From: Janthinobacterium sp. 17J80-10
GTDB lineage: Bacteria > Pseudomonadota > Gammaproteobacteria > Burkholderiales > Burkholderiaceae_D
Assembly: GCF_004114795.1 (NCBI RefSeq)
Contig: NZ_CP035311.1
Span: 1,116,001 to 1,180,000 of the forward strand
Direction: 5' to 3'
DNA: 64,000 nucleotides
Shown here: positions 40,297 through 48,139 of the stretch, one piece after another
Position numbering within the stretch: the first letter of the stretch is position 1
How the letters are laid out: every line of letters begins with the position of its first letter
Notes under the pieces: model-generated
What the model saw: the letters and a program-made list of their open reading frames with translations, nothing else
The model's database searches: none
Told to the model about the DNA's origin: nothing
Made by a program: the position numbers and the translations under genes

Positions 40297-41457
40297 ATGA
40301 ATAAAGAAATTACTGTTGCACATAGTGTCTCAAGCTGGTTGCCGCAAACGCAAACGTGGTTGTTTAACCAGATCCGCTATCTTCCAAAAGAAATAGTAAA
40401 TCATGTGATTTGCGAATTTACTGAGAATCTCGACCAGTTTCTGATCCCTAATATTCATTGCTTATCCAATGAGGCTCCCTTTCGCTACTATTGGGACAAA
40501 ATTTTAATTAAGGCAAGGATTCGACATCATCTAGGTTATCTCGCCCTTAAGTCACGTCAACATAACATTAATATTCTTCATTCCCATTTTGGATACAGTG
40601 GCTGGCAGAATTTAAACGTCGCAAGAACAAATTCAATTCACCATGTAGTGACTTTTTACGGTCTTGACGTCAATAAGCTCCCGGTCCTTTTTCCTCAATG
40701 GAGGAAAAGATACGCGACGCTTTTTCGAGAGGTGGATCGTGTCCTGTGCGAGGGCGCATTTATGGCGAACTCCATAATAAACTTGGGATGCCCCGCTGAA
40801 AAGGTCGCTGTCCATCACCTGGGAATTGAAGTTGATTTGATTTCTTTTAGGCCCAGGGTGTGGAATCCTGGTTCGCCATTACGTGTATTGATTGCAGCGT
40901 CATTTAGGGAAAAAAAAGGTATTTCTTACGCAATTGAGGCATTGGCCCGGCTAAAAGGACAGATTCCTCTGGAAGTTACGATAATTGGTGATGCGGGCCG
41001 GGACTCTGCAGAGCAGGAAGAAAAGCGCAAAATTCTTAAGACGATTGATAAACATGGTCTGAATTCCTGTATCCGGATGATGGGATACCAGCCTCACTCG
41101 GTGTTATTTTCTGAAGCCTACAATCACCACATTTTTCTTTCGCCCAGTATTACAGCTTTAGACGGCGATACGGAGGGGGGCGCGCCAGTAACGCTCGGAG
41201 AAATGGCTGCAACAGGAATGCCGATTGTCAGTTCTTTTCATTGCGATATCCCGGATGTCATTAAACATGGAATAACTGGCAGATTGGCAAATGAACGAGA
41301 TGTAGACGAGTTGGTATCCCAACTGAGTTGGTATATTGAGCATCCTGAAAAATGGCATAGCCTTCTGGTGGCGGGCCGGCAGCACATGGAGTCTGAATAT
41401 AATTCCATCACTCAAGGCAATAGACTCGGCGCGATATATGAAGAATTGCAAAAATAG
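40297..41457 (+). CDS. Glycosyltransferase family 4
   Basis: A 386-residue GT-B fold glycosyltransferase. The C-terminal nucleotide-sugar binding half contains LRVLIAASFREKKGISYAIEAL, VTIIGDAGRDSA and the retaining-GT motif DGDTEGGAPVTLGEMAATGMPIV, with the EGGAP variant of the usual EGxP. The substrate cannot be told. It is tightly packed with its neighbours (1 base after the flippase, 2 before the methyltransferase). Confidence 0.88.
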   Translation: MNKEITVAHSVSSWLPQTQTWLFNQIRYLPKEIVNHVICEFTENLDQFLIPNIHCLSNEAPFRYYWDKILIKARIRHHLGYLALKSRQHNINILHSHFGYSGWQNLNVARTNSIHHVVTFYGLDVNKLPVLFPQWRKRYATLFREVDRVLCEGAFMANSIINLGCPAEKVAVHHLGIEVDLISFRPRVWNPGSPLRVLIAASFREKKGISYAIEALARLKGQIPLEVTIIGDAGRDSAEQEEKRKILKTIDKHGLNSCIRMMGYQPHSVLFSEAYNHHIFLSPSITALDGDTEGGAPVTLGEMAATGMPIVSSFHCDIPDVIKHGITGRLANERDVDELVSQLSWYIEHPEKWHSLLVAGRQHMESEYNSITQGNRLGAIYEELQK

Positions 41458-41459
41458 CT

Positions 41460-42221
41460 ATGAGAATATTTGATGCTGCTAGACAGATAAAACGATCGCT
41501 GAGAAAAGCAATGTTTCGAGGCAGTCGGTATTATTGCCCGATTTGTCGCGCTAGCTATTCTCGTTTTCTGGATACAGGGAATCCGGTGCGAAAGGCAGTC
41601 AGATGCCCAGGATGCGATTCATTGGAGCGACACCGGTTACTTTGGCTATGCCTGGAATACCTGGAAGGAAAGCAGGTGCTGAGACAGTGCGGACGTATGC
41701 TTCATGTTGCCCCTGAAGCATGCCTGACAAAGAACTGGAAAATACTATACAAAGACTATGTCACTGTTGACCTGTTCGCCCAAAACGTGAAAGTCCGGGC
41801 AGATGTCACAGAATTGTGCTTTCCGAATGCGTGCTTCGACGCTATCGTTTGTAACCATGTCTTGGAGCATGTGCCAGATGATGCCAAAGCTCTGGCGGAA
41901 TTGTATCGAAGCCTCAAGCCAGGAGGCTGGGGCAGCATTCAAGTCCCGGTTCTCGGTGAGATTACCCAGGAAGACGCTTCGGTCACTGATCCTGCAGAAC
42001 GATTGCTGAAATTTGGTCAATCTGACCACGTCAGGCAATACGGGGCGGATTTCAAGCAGCGATTGGAGCAAGCTGGATTTATCGTCTTGGAAATTTCAAA
42101 GACTGAATTCCTGGATTCGGAAGCAGGGCAACGGATATCAGCTGAATGCGAGAATGGGGTAACGTTGGTCATTAAGCCAGTAATTGAAAACAAAGATCCT
42201 TTTCAAGAATGTAAATTCTGA
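41460..42221 (+). CDS. SAM-dependent methyltransferase with N-terminal Cys-rich motif
   Basis: A 253-residue protein. Two CxxC pairs, CPIC and CPGC (about residues 26-29 and 51-54), suggest a zinc-ribbon-like element before the methyltransferase fold. In that fold motif I is degenerate (MLHVAPEACL), but FDAIVCNHVLEHVPDDAKALAELYRSLKPGGWG is typical. Proteins of this type are frequent in surface-glycan clusters. It lies between two glycosyltransferase genes. Target unknown. Confidence 0.8.
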   Translation: MRIFDAARQIKRSLRKAMFRGSRYYCPICRASYSRFLDTGNPVRKAVRCPGCDSLERHRLLWLCLEYLEGKQVLRQCGRMLHVAPEACLTKNWKILYKDYVTVDLFAQNVKVRADVTELCFPNACFDAIVCNHVLEHVPDDAKALAELYRSLKPGGWGSIQVPVLGEITQEDASVTDPAERLLKFGQSDHVRQYGADFKQRLEQAGFIVLEISKTEFLDSEAGQRISAECENGVTLVIKPVIENKDPFQECKF

Positions 42222-42226
42222 GCCTT

Positions 42227-43150
42227 ATGCAGCCCATTCAACCGTTAGTAAGCGTCATCATCCCGACATTCAACCGAGGCAATTTGATTGCGCGCGCTCT
42301 GCATAGTGTGTTACGGCAAACATATCAGAACTTGGAAGTTATTGTTGTGGATGATGGGTCAACGGACGACACTGAGGCAGTTGTAGCTGCGATAGGTGAC
42401 CAGCGGATTCGCTATTTAAGAAGCTCAACCCGCTTGGGAGCCGCAGCCGCTCGTAATATTGGCATCGCTGAGGCGCGAGGGAATTTCATCTCGTTTCAGG
42501 ACAGCGATGATGAGTGGCTGTGCCAGAAGCTTGAAAAGCAAATGGATGCTTTTTTGTCCGCCGGCGAGGACGTGGGCGTTGTCTTTTCTGGATTTTTCAG
42601 ACTTCAGGGGAATAGAGCAAATTATTTTCCGGCAAAGGCTCAACAAAGAAAAAATGGACATATTCTTGATGTCCTACTTTATGAAAATTTTATTACGACT
42701 CAGTCTACAGTCGTAAGGAAAGAATGCTTTTCAGCGGTTGGGGCATTCGATGAGAAAATGCCGCGATTGCAAGACTGGGAGCTATTCATCCGCATTGCAA
42801 AAAAATATAAGTTTATCTGTATTCAAGAGCCTCTGTTATGCGCTTTTCATTCAAGTGAAAGCATTACTGCGGATAAAACTTTGTTGCCCTTGGCATTTCG
42901 CAGGATATTGACTAATCACTTTGAGCTTTACTCTCAGCGTAAATATCAATTGGCGCATTTTTATGTGATGATGGGCAAGGCTGCTTGGGAGGCGGGTGGC
43001 ATTCTTGACGGATATTTAAATTTTCTCTCAAGTTTACGCATTGCGCCTTTTAGCTTGCAAAACTGGCGTCAAATATTATCAGTTACGCTCGGAAGCGTAT
43101 GGTTGAAAATTAAACAGAATCGGGCGATTAGTGCAGGGCGACATGTATAG
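42227..43150 (+). CDS. Glycosyltransferase family 2
   Basis: A 307-residue GT-A fold inverting glycosyltransferase. It opens VSVIIPTFNRGNLIARALHS and has VIVVDDGSTDDTEAVV, the donor-binding QDSDDEW (DxD equivalent) and MPRLQDWELFIRIAKK near the acceptor site. No membrane helices. It starts 5 bases after the methyltransferase. Donor and acceptor unknown. Confidence 0.9.
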   Translation: MQPIQPLVSVIIPTFNRGNLIARALHSVLRQTYQNLEVIVVDDGSTDDTEAVVAAIGDQRIRYLRSSTRLGAAAARNIGIAEARGNFISFQDSDDEWLCQKLEKQMDAFLSAGEDVGVVFSGFFRLQGNRANYFPAKAQQRKNGHILDVLLYENFITTQSTVVRKECFSAVGAFDEKMPRLQDWELFIRIAKKYKFICIQEPLLCAFHSSESITADKTLLPLAFRRILTNHFELYSQRKYQLAHFYVMMGKAAWEAGGILDGYLNFLSSLRIAPFSLQNWRQILSVTLGSVWLKIKQNRAISAGRHV

Positions 43151-43186
43151 AACAATTCGACCGGGACTGCTATCGGGCTCCGTGCA

Positions 43187-44173
43187 ATGAAAATTTCAGT
43201 GGCATTATGTACCTATAACGGATCACGCTATCTTCATTCTCAACTTGAGAGTATTGCTGCGCAAAGCAGGCTGCCTGATGAGTTGGTGATTTGCGATGAT
43301 GCCTCTACTGATAAAACTGTTGAGATAATATCTGGGTTTTCTCAAAGGGTGCCATTTCCAGTTCGGCTTCAAGTTAACCCGGTAAATCTTGGATCAACTG
43401 CAAATTTTCAACAGGCGATCCTGATGTGTACTGGAGATATCGTCGTTTTATCTGATCAGGATGATATATGGCTGCCATCGAAGTTAAGCTTGATGGAGCA
43501 GGCATTTGATAAAGATGAAGCGGTTGGAGCTGTCTTCTCAGATGCGACATTAGTCGATGAGAATTTGCAGCCGTGGGGACGCACCATGTGGGAACATGTC
43601 GGCTTCACCTCAGGCAGTCAAGAAAAATGGACGCGAGGTCAACGCCTGGATGTCTTGCTTAAACACGTAGTCGTGACCGGCGCAACTCTCGCATTCAGAA
43701 GTCGTTATCGCGAGTTGCTTTTGCCTATACCCACAAAGTGGATACATGACGCTTGGACGGCATTGCTGATTTCCGCGTGTGCTAAGGTTGAATTAATACG
43801 TGAGCCGCAGATTCTGTACCGTCAGCATATGCAAAATCAAATTGGTGCGAGAAGAGCTCATTTATTTGCAAGGATAACTGAAGCACTGAACCTCAATCGA
43901 GCAAATTACTATGGCGATGAAATCGCACGTTATTCATGTGCCAAACAGAGGCTTGCGCAGTTTCCTGAAGTGATTTCGCCACAGTCTCTATCGCAACTTG
44001 ACGCCAAGCTTGGGCATCTGCGTTATCGAGCCTCCTTGCCCAAGTGGCGTTTGCTAAGATTGCCGTTTATTCTGGTAGAGCTATTAAAGTTAGGTTATTG
44101 CAAATATTCATTCGGATGGCAAGTGGCGATCAAAGACTTGCTCATTCCGTCTTCCGCCTCGAACGCGAGCTAG
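43187..44173 (+). CDS. Glycosyltransferase family 2 (rhamnosyltransferase-like)
   Basis: A 328-residue GT-A glycosyltransferase opening MKISVALCTYNGSRYL, with LVICDDASTDKTVEII and the metal-binding VLSDQDDIWLPSKL motif, typical of RfbF/rhamnosyltransferase-like enzymes. The acceptor-side segment WIHDAWTALL is also present. It is the last gene of the plus-strand cluster and is convergent with another GT2 gene across 39 bases. Confidence 0.88.
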   Translation: MKISVALCTYNGSRYLHSQLESIAAQSRLPDELVICDDASTDKTVEIISGFSQRVPFPVRLQVNPVNLGSTANFQQAILMCTGDIVVLSDQDDIWLPSKLSLMEQAFDKDEAVGAVFSDATLVDENLQPWGRTMWEHVGFTSGSQEKWTRGQRLDVLLKHVVVTGATLAFRSRYRELLLPIPTKWIHDAWTALLISACAKVELIREPQILYRQHMQNQIGARRAHLFARITEALNLNRANYYGDEIARYSCAKQRLAQFPEVISPQSLSQLDAKLGHLRYRASLPKWRLLRLPFILVELLKLGYCKYSFGWQVAIKDLLIPSSASNAS

Positions 44174-44212
44174 TTTTATCAATGACAGGGATAAAGCCTG
44201 GCTGACAGAAAA

Positions 44213-45232
44213 TCAAGTTACTTTCGGCATGCCATGCCTAATCAGCATTCTGAGTTTGTGTGGGATCAGGGTGTGCGTTTTGAGAAAATCACGAATGCCA
44301 ATAGCGCGTCCAGTCTGTATTTGCCGGCGCAATTGCCTCAGGCGAGCGCGCTCCCGCCATAGTTGGATAAAACAGTTCAGATAAATATCCTTCAGGATTT
44401 TTGTTTCCATCTTGATGAGTGCCAGTAAAACTCCCTCAAACATCAGCAAGGTGAAATGCAACGGCAAGATCGCATACAAGAGCGGTGGCGGGTAAGTCAG
44501 CGCCATGACATAGGTCTTGTTGCGTTCACTTAATGCCCGACGTTTGGCGCTGGTGACCAGCTTATTTCCTCGAACCTTACCACCGCCAAAGCTTGCACCA
44601 ACCCAGTGACGAAATCCAGAGTTGGTAAGGGCGCGCACCGGATACCCTTGTAGTCTTGCTAGGGAACTTAAATACATATCTTCAGCCATGCTGCCAAACC
44701 ATTCAGGAAATCCACCGAGGGATATCCACAGGCTTCTCGGTATCCAGAAGCAAGCGCCGATGATCATGCCGACATCGCTACGTTGCGGATCAAGATTGGG
44801 AAAGGGATTTAAGAACGGGTCAAATAAACTGCCCCGGTCTATCAGCATGCCTGTAGTCGCATCATATTGCGGTAAGCCAAGTACGCTTGGCTGAGCGCAC
44901 GACTGTGCCTCTTGAAACAGTATTCCAATCGCATCAGAAAAAAGCTCAGCGTCATTATTCAGGAGCAGTAAATACTGCCCCTTGGCTTTTTCAGCCATTC
45001 GGTTGTTGGCGACACAAAAGCCGACATTGGCTGAGCTTTCAATCACGACAACTTGGGGATAGTGCGTACGGATATGCGCAACCGAACCGTCGGTTGAGGC
45101 ATCGTCATGAACAATAATTTCAATACTGAAGGAAACATCCTGCTCCAAAACGGAACGCAAGCATGCATCAATATATGCCATGCCATTGTAGTTTGCGACA
45201 CAGACTGAAACTACAGGTGGCGACTCATCCAT
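44213..45232 (-). CDS. Glycosyltransferase family 2 with C-terminal membrane helix
   Basis: A 339-residue GT2. It opens VVSVCVANYNGMAYIDACL, with IIVHDDASTDGSV, LLLLNNDAELF and the acceptor-side GFPEWFGSMAEDMYLSSLARLQG. A hydrophobic segment near residues 240-270 (LTYPPPLLYAILPLHFTLLMFEGVLLALI) suggests membrane association. I choose the ATG at 45232 (MDESPPVVSV), overlapping the epimerase stop by 8 bases. It is the distal gene of the minus-strand set that begins at the pilin gene. Confidence 0.87.
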   Translation of the reverse strand: MDESPPVVSVCVANYNGMAYIDACLRSVLEQDVSFSIEIIVHDDASTDGSVAHIRTHYPQVVVIESSANVGFCVANNRMAEKAKGQYLLLLNNDAELFSDAIGILFQEAQSCAQPSVLGLPQYDATTGMLIDRGSLFDPFLNPFPNLDPQRSDVGMIIGACFWIPRSLWISLGGFPEWFGSMAEDMYLSSLARLQGYPVRALTNSGFRHWVGASFGGGKVRGNKLVTSAKRRALSERNKTYVMALTYPPPLLYAILPLHFTLLMFEGVLLALIKMETKILKDIYLNCFIQLWRERARLRQLRRQIQTGRAIGIRDFLKTHTLIPHKLRMLIRHGMPKVT

Positions 45233-46151
45233 GATCTTTAAGCCAATGCCATGTGCGCCGAATGCCATCTTCCAGTGTTACGGCAGGGCGCCAGTCAAGT
45301 TCGGATGCAATACGTGATATGTCAAGAACGACTGCACGGACATCCATGCTACGCGCAGGCCGATAGATAACATCCAATGGTTCGCCGCAAACATTTTTTG
45401 CAATTGCCAACACCTGATTGAGTGAATATCCGATGCCGCTGCCGACGTTATAGGTGACACTTCTCGGTGGGGCGTTTAGTACCGCTTCAATCGCTTGCAC
45501 TATGTCGTCGACATAAATGAAATCCCGCACACTTTCTCCGTCGCCCCAGATTTCCAGGGTTGATCCGTCAAGAATATGCTGTAGTATCGTGCGCACCAGT
45601 CCAAACCCAAGGTTTAATTTCTGGTCCGGGCCATAGGCATTGGAGGGGCGGAGAATCGTGACAGGGTGGCCAGCTATCCGAAATGCATTTAAAAATGCTT
45701 CGGCGGCCATTTTGCCTGCACCATGATAAGAAAGAGGCGAGAGCGTAGTGGATTCCTGAACGGGAATCTGGGCAGGGTTTCCATACACGGTTCCACCAGA
45801 CGAGAGATAAATGAGCCTCGTATCCGGCCAGTTTTCCAGAACTTCTAAAAGCTGTAGCGTGGACGTCAGATTTTCGATTTCGAGTGCCGGATGCCGGCCA
45901 GACGTGCCGGGCTTGGTAGCCGAGGCTAGATGTACGACCTTGTCGCATAGTGGGAGCAATTCTTCAAGCAAGGCCCTATTCCCTAGATCCCCCGCATGAA
46001 CGGTAATTCCGGGTTCATTGATGAGCCCGAGCCCGGAAGTGCGCGTTATGACGTGTACATGCTGGCCCTGGCTTGCCAGTCGGCGCCGCAGCACACTCCC
46101 TATGAAGCCGCCACCGCCCAATAGCAGAATTCCGTTTCCGCGCATGCTCAT
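45225..46151 (-). CDS. NAD-dependent sugar epimerase/dehydratase (SDR family)
   Basis: A 308-residue extended short-chain dehydrogenase. The nucleotide-binding loop is LLGGGGFIGSVLRRRL. The catalytic motif is the SYHGAGK variant of YxxxK, after IYLSSGGTVYG. Further GalE/RmlB-type segments are ILRPSNAYGPDQ and ESVRDFIYVDDIVQAI. It probably makes or epimerises the nucleotide sugar used by the adjacent transferases. Start at 46151 overlaps the upstream GT4 stop by 4 bases (ATGA). The exact reaction is not determinable. Confidence 0.88.
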   Translation of the reverse strand: MSMRGNGILLLGGGGFIGSVLRRRLASQGQHVHVITRTSGLGLINEPGITVHAGDLGNRALLEELLPLCDKVVHLASATKPGTSGRHPALEIENLTSTLQLLEVLENWPDTRLIYLSSGGTVYGNPAQIPVQESTTLSPLSYHGAGKMAAEAFLNAFRIAGHPVTILRPSNAYGPDQKLNLGFGLVRTILQHILDGSTLEIWGDGESVRDFIYVDDIVQAIEAVLNAPPRSVTYNVGSGIGYSLNQVLAIAKNVCGEPLDVIYRPARSMDVRAVVLDISRIASELDWRPAVTLEDGIRRTWHWLKDHG

Positions 46152-47251
46152 GACGCCAGTAGTTTTAGATAAAGTGCTGCATAGCGGCTGGCACAATCAT
46201 CCCAGTTGCCGATATGTTGTTTGGCCCAATTGCGCGAAGCATTCCCGATGACCTGGTTGAACTCCTGATTTTCCAGATGAACTAATGCGTCGTGGAAGTC
46301 TTGGCTGGACTTGGCAATCCATCCGGTCAGTTCGTGCTGAATTATGTCGCGGTGCGCAGCGATTTCTGATGCGATGACCGGCAGGCCCGCGGCCATTGCC
46401 TCAAGCATCACCTGCGGTCGTCCCTCGTCATGGCGGCTCAACGTGATAAGGCCGCTCGCCCGTGGGAACCAATTGTTCAACAATTCCTCTGGGTGCGTCG
46501 GACCGTGATACTGAACCCATTGCGGGATATCGATTTGTTCCTGCATCGGGCCGAATAAGTGGAGAACGCGATTTCCCCCGAATTTGCCGTCTCCCCACGC
46601 AAACAAGTCCCCTATTTTATTTGCGGTTAATCGCGTAATAGCGAGCCAATGATGAGTATTGTCGTTGGTGAACTGACGCTTCATTTCAAACCAGGCGTCG
46701 TCAACCCCAAATGGAACCGGCGTGACTTCGGCGACGTCGCCAAAAGCTCGTACCAACCTCGATGCCATCCAGGTCGAGTTAGGGGCTAGGATAGTGCGCC
46801 GTTGTTTGAAAACCGAGCGAAGCGCAGCTGTCATGCCAGGCAAGCGCAGTAGTCCAAAGTCCGTTCCCAATACGCTAATTAATGCGGGAGTGTTGGTTCC
46901 CCACAGTGGCAAGGCATTTTGCAGCCAGTTGACATGCGCTACGTCGTGGCCGTGAGTCCTGTAGGCATGACGCAATATCTTTAATAAATTAAAAACGGAC
47001 CGACTGGCATCTATTGGGTGGCTTCGCAGCAAGTGCGCCACACCACCCCGTTGCGACATGCCTTGAAGCCAAGCTCTGTCAGAGTTGGATGTGGCATCCT
47101 GTACGCCTGCAGGCATTTCTCCTGGGGGGGCCCATAACGAGAGCTGAATGTCGGTCTGGCGACTGAGTCCGGTAACCAGATTGGCTATGAAGCGGCCACG
47201 CCAGTCCTGGCGGTTTGCCGGATACGAGGTGCTCGTCATGAGGACATTCAA
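46148..47251 (-). CDS. Glycosyltransferase family 4
   Basis: A 367-residue GT-B glycosyltransferase. It opens NVLMTSTSYPANRQDWRGRF, with the N-terminal half ending near LAPNSTWMASRLV and the donor-site motif SRHDEGRPQVMLEAMAAGLPVI near the C-terminus. I choose a TTG start at 47251, one base after the stop of the preceding gene, because it follows an AAAGGGA Shine-Dalgarno-like stretch and gives the family's usual opening. An upstream TTG at 47281 would overlap by 29 bases. Confidence 0.87.
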   Translation of the reverse strand: MNVLMTSTSYPANRQDWRGRFIANLVTGLSRQTDIQLSLWAPPGEMPAGVQDATSNSDRAWLQGMSQRGGVAHLLRSHPIDASRSVFNLLKILRHAYRTHGHDVAHVNWLQNALPLWGTNTPALISVLGTDFGLLRLPGMTAALRSVFKQRRTILAPNSTWMASRLVRAFGDVAEVTPVPFGVDDAWFEMKRQFTNDNTHHWLAITRLTANKIGDLFAWGDGKFGGNRVLHLFGPMQEQIDIPQWVQYHGPTHPEELLNNWFPRASGLITLSRHDEGRPQVMLEAMAAGLPVIASEIAAHRDIIQHELTGWIAKSSQDFHDALVHLENQEFNQVIGNASRNWAKQHIGNWDDCASRYAALYLKLLAS

Positions 47252-47252
47252 G

Positions 47253-48134
47253 TTATTTCCCTTTATCTTCAGTGGTATCAATATCTTTGTAATGAAGGGC
47301 CGAAATTTGCTCGGATACGATACCGATTAAGAATGTCAGGATTGCTGAAATAAACAGCAAGGCGCTCATATTGGTAAAGCGGTTAAAGCTCAGGTACGTA
47401 TAAAGATAATAAATTAGCCCTGTGATAAAAAAAGACCCGCTGATTGGCAAAAACAGCTTTTGCGGCGAATAGAGGGTGCCGATCTTAATAATGATCATCA
47501 GGAACCGTGCCCCATCCCGTATCGGACTAATATGGCTGCTGCCGCCAATTCGTTGAGGGGCATGAATGGGCACATATGCAACTCTGTAGCCAGCCCGGAA
47601 AAAGCTCATGGTTATGGTGGTTGGATAGGAGAATCCATTCGGCAGCAAATAAAGAAACTGCCGGAATTTCGAGGCGCGTACCGCGCGAAAGCCGGAGGTC
47701 AGATCGGCTATCGGTTGCATCACCATCCAGCTGGCAATGCGGCTGAACACATCATTTGCTACTGCCCTGTGGATTCCCGCTTGCGAGCCGGATTGTCTGC
47801 TTCCAACGGCCATATCGTATCCCTCACGAAGTTTCTCAAGCAGACGGGATATATCGTCAGACTTATGCTGGCCATCGGCATCCATGAAAATCAGGATATC
47901 GCCATTTGCGGCGCGCGCCCCGCTCTTGACCGCTGCGCCGTTTCCCATGCTGTAGGGATGCGAGACTACCTTGACCCGATACGACTGGCAAACCGCAAGA
48001 GTATCGTCGGATGAACCGTCATCCACAATAATGATTTCGGTATCAGGGTAAAGTCGTGTCAATTCCGGTAGCAGGGACTTGAGTGCAGTAGACTCATTTT
48101 TTGCAGGAAGGATAATGGATAACTTCTCAGCCAT
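47253..48134 (-). CDS. Polyprenyl-phosphate glycosyltransferase (DPM1-like GT2 with membrane tail)
   Basis: A 293-residue GT2 of the dolichyl-phosphate mannose synthase type. The catalytic domain has SIILPAKNESTALKSLLP, IIIVDDGSSDDTLAVC, DILIFMDADGQHK (DADG) and MAVGSRQSGS. The RQSGSQAG and FRAVRASKFRQ segments follow the family pattern. The C-terminus has two helices (LFLPISGSFFITGLIYYLYTYL and SALLFISAILTFLIGIV). Such enzymes load a sugar onto undecaprenyl phosphate. It sits directly between a GT-C-type membrane glycosyltransferase gene, which would use such a donor, and a GT4 gene. Confidence 0.88.
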   Translation of the reverse strand: MAEKLSIILPAKNESTALKSLLPELTRLYPDTEIIIVDDGSSDDTLAVCQSYRVKVVSHPYSMGNGAAVKSGARAANGDILIFMDADGQHKSDDISRLLEKLREGYDMAVGSRQSGSQAGIHRAVANDVFSRIASWMVMQPIADLTSGFRAVRASKFRQFLYLLPNGFSYPTTITMSFFRAGYRVAYVPIHAPQRIGGSSHISPIRDGARFLMIIIKIGTLYSPQKLFLPISGSFFITGLIYYLYTYLSFNRFTNMSALLFISAILTFLIGIVSEQISALHYKDIDTTEDKGK

Positions 48135-48139
48135 GGTTT

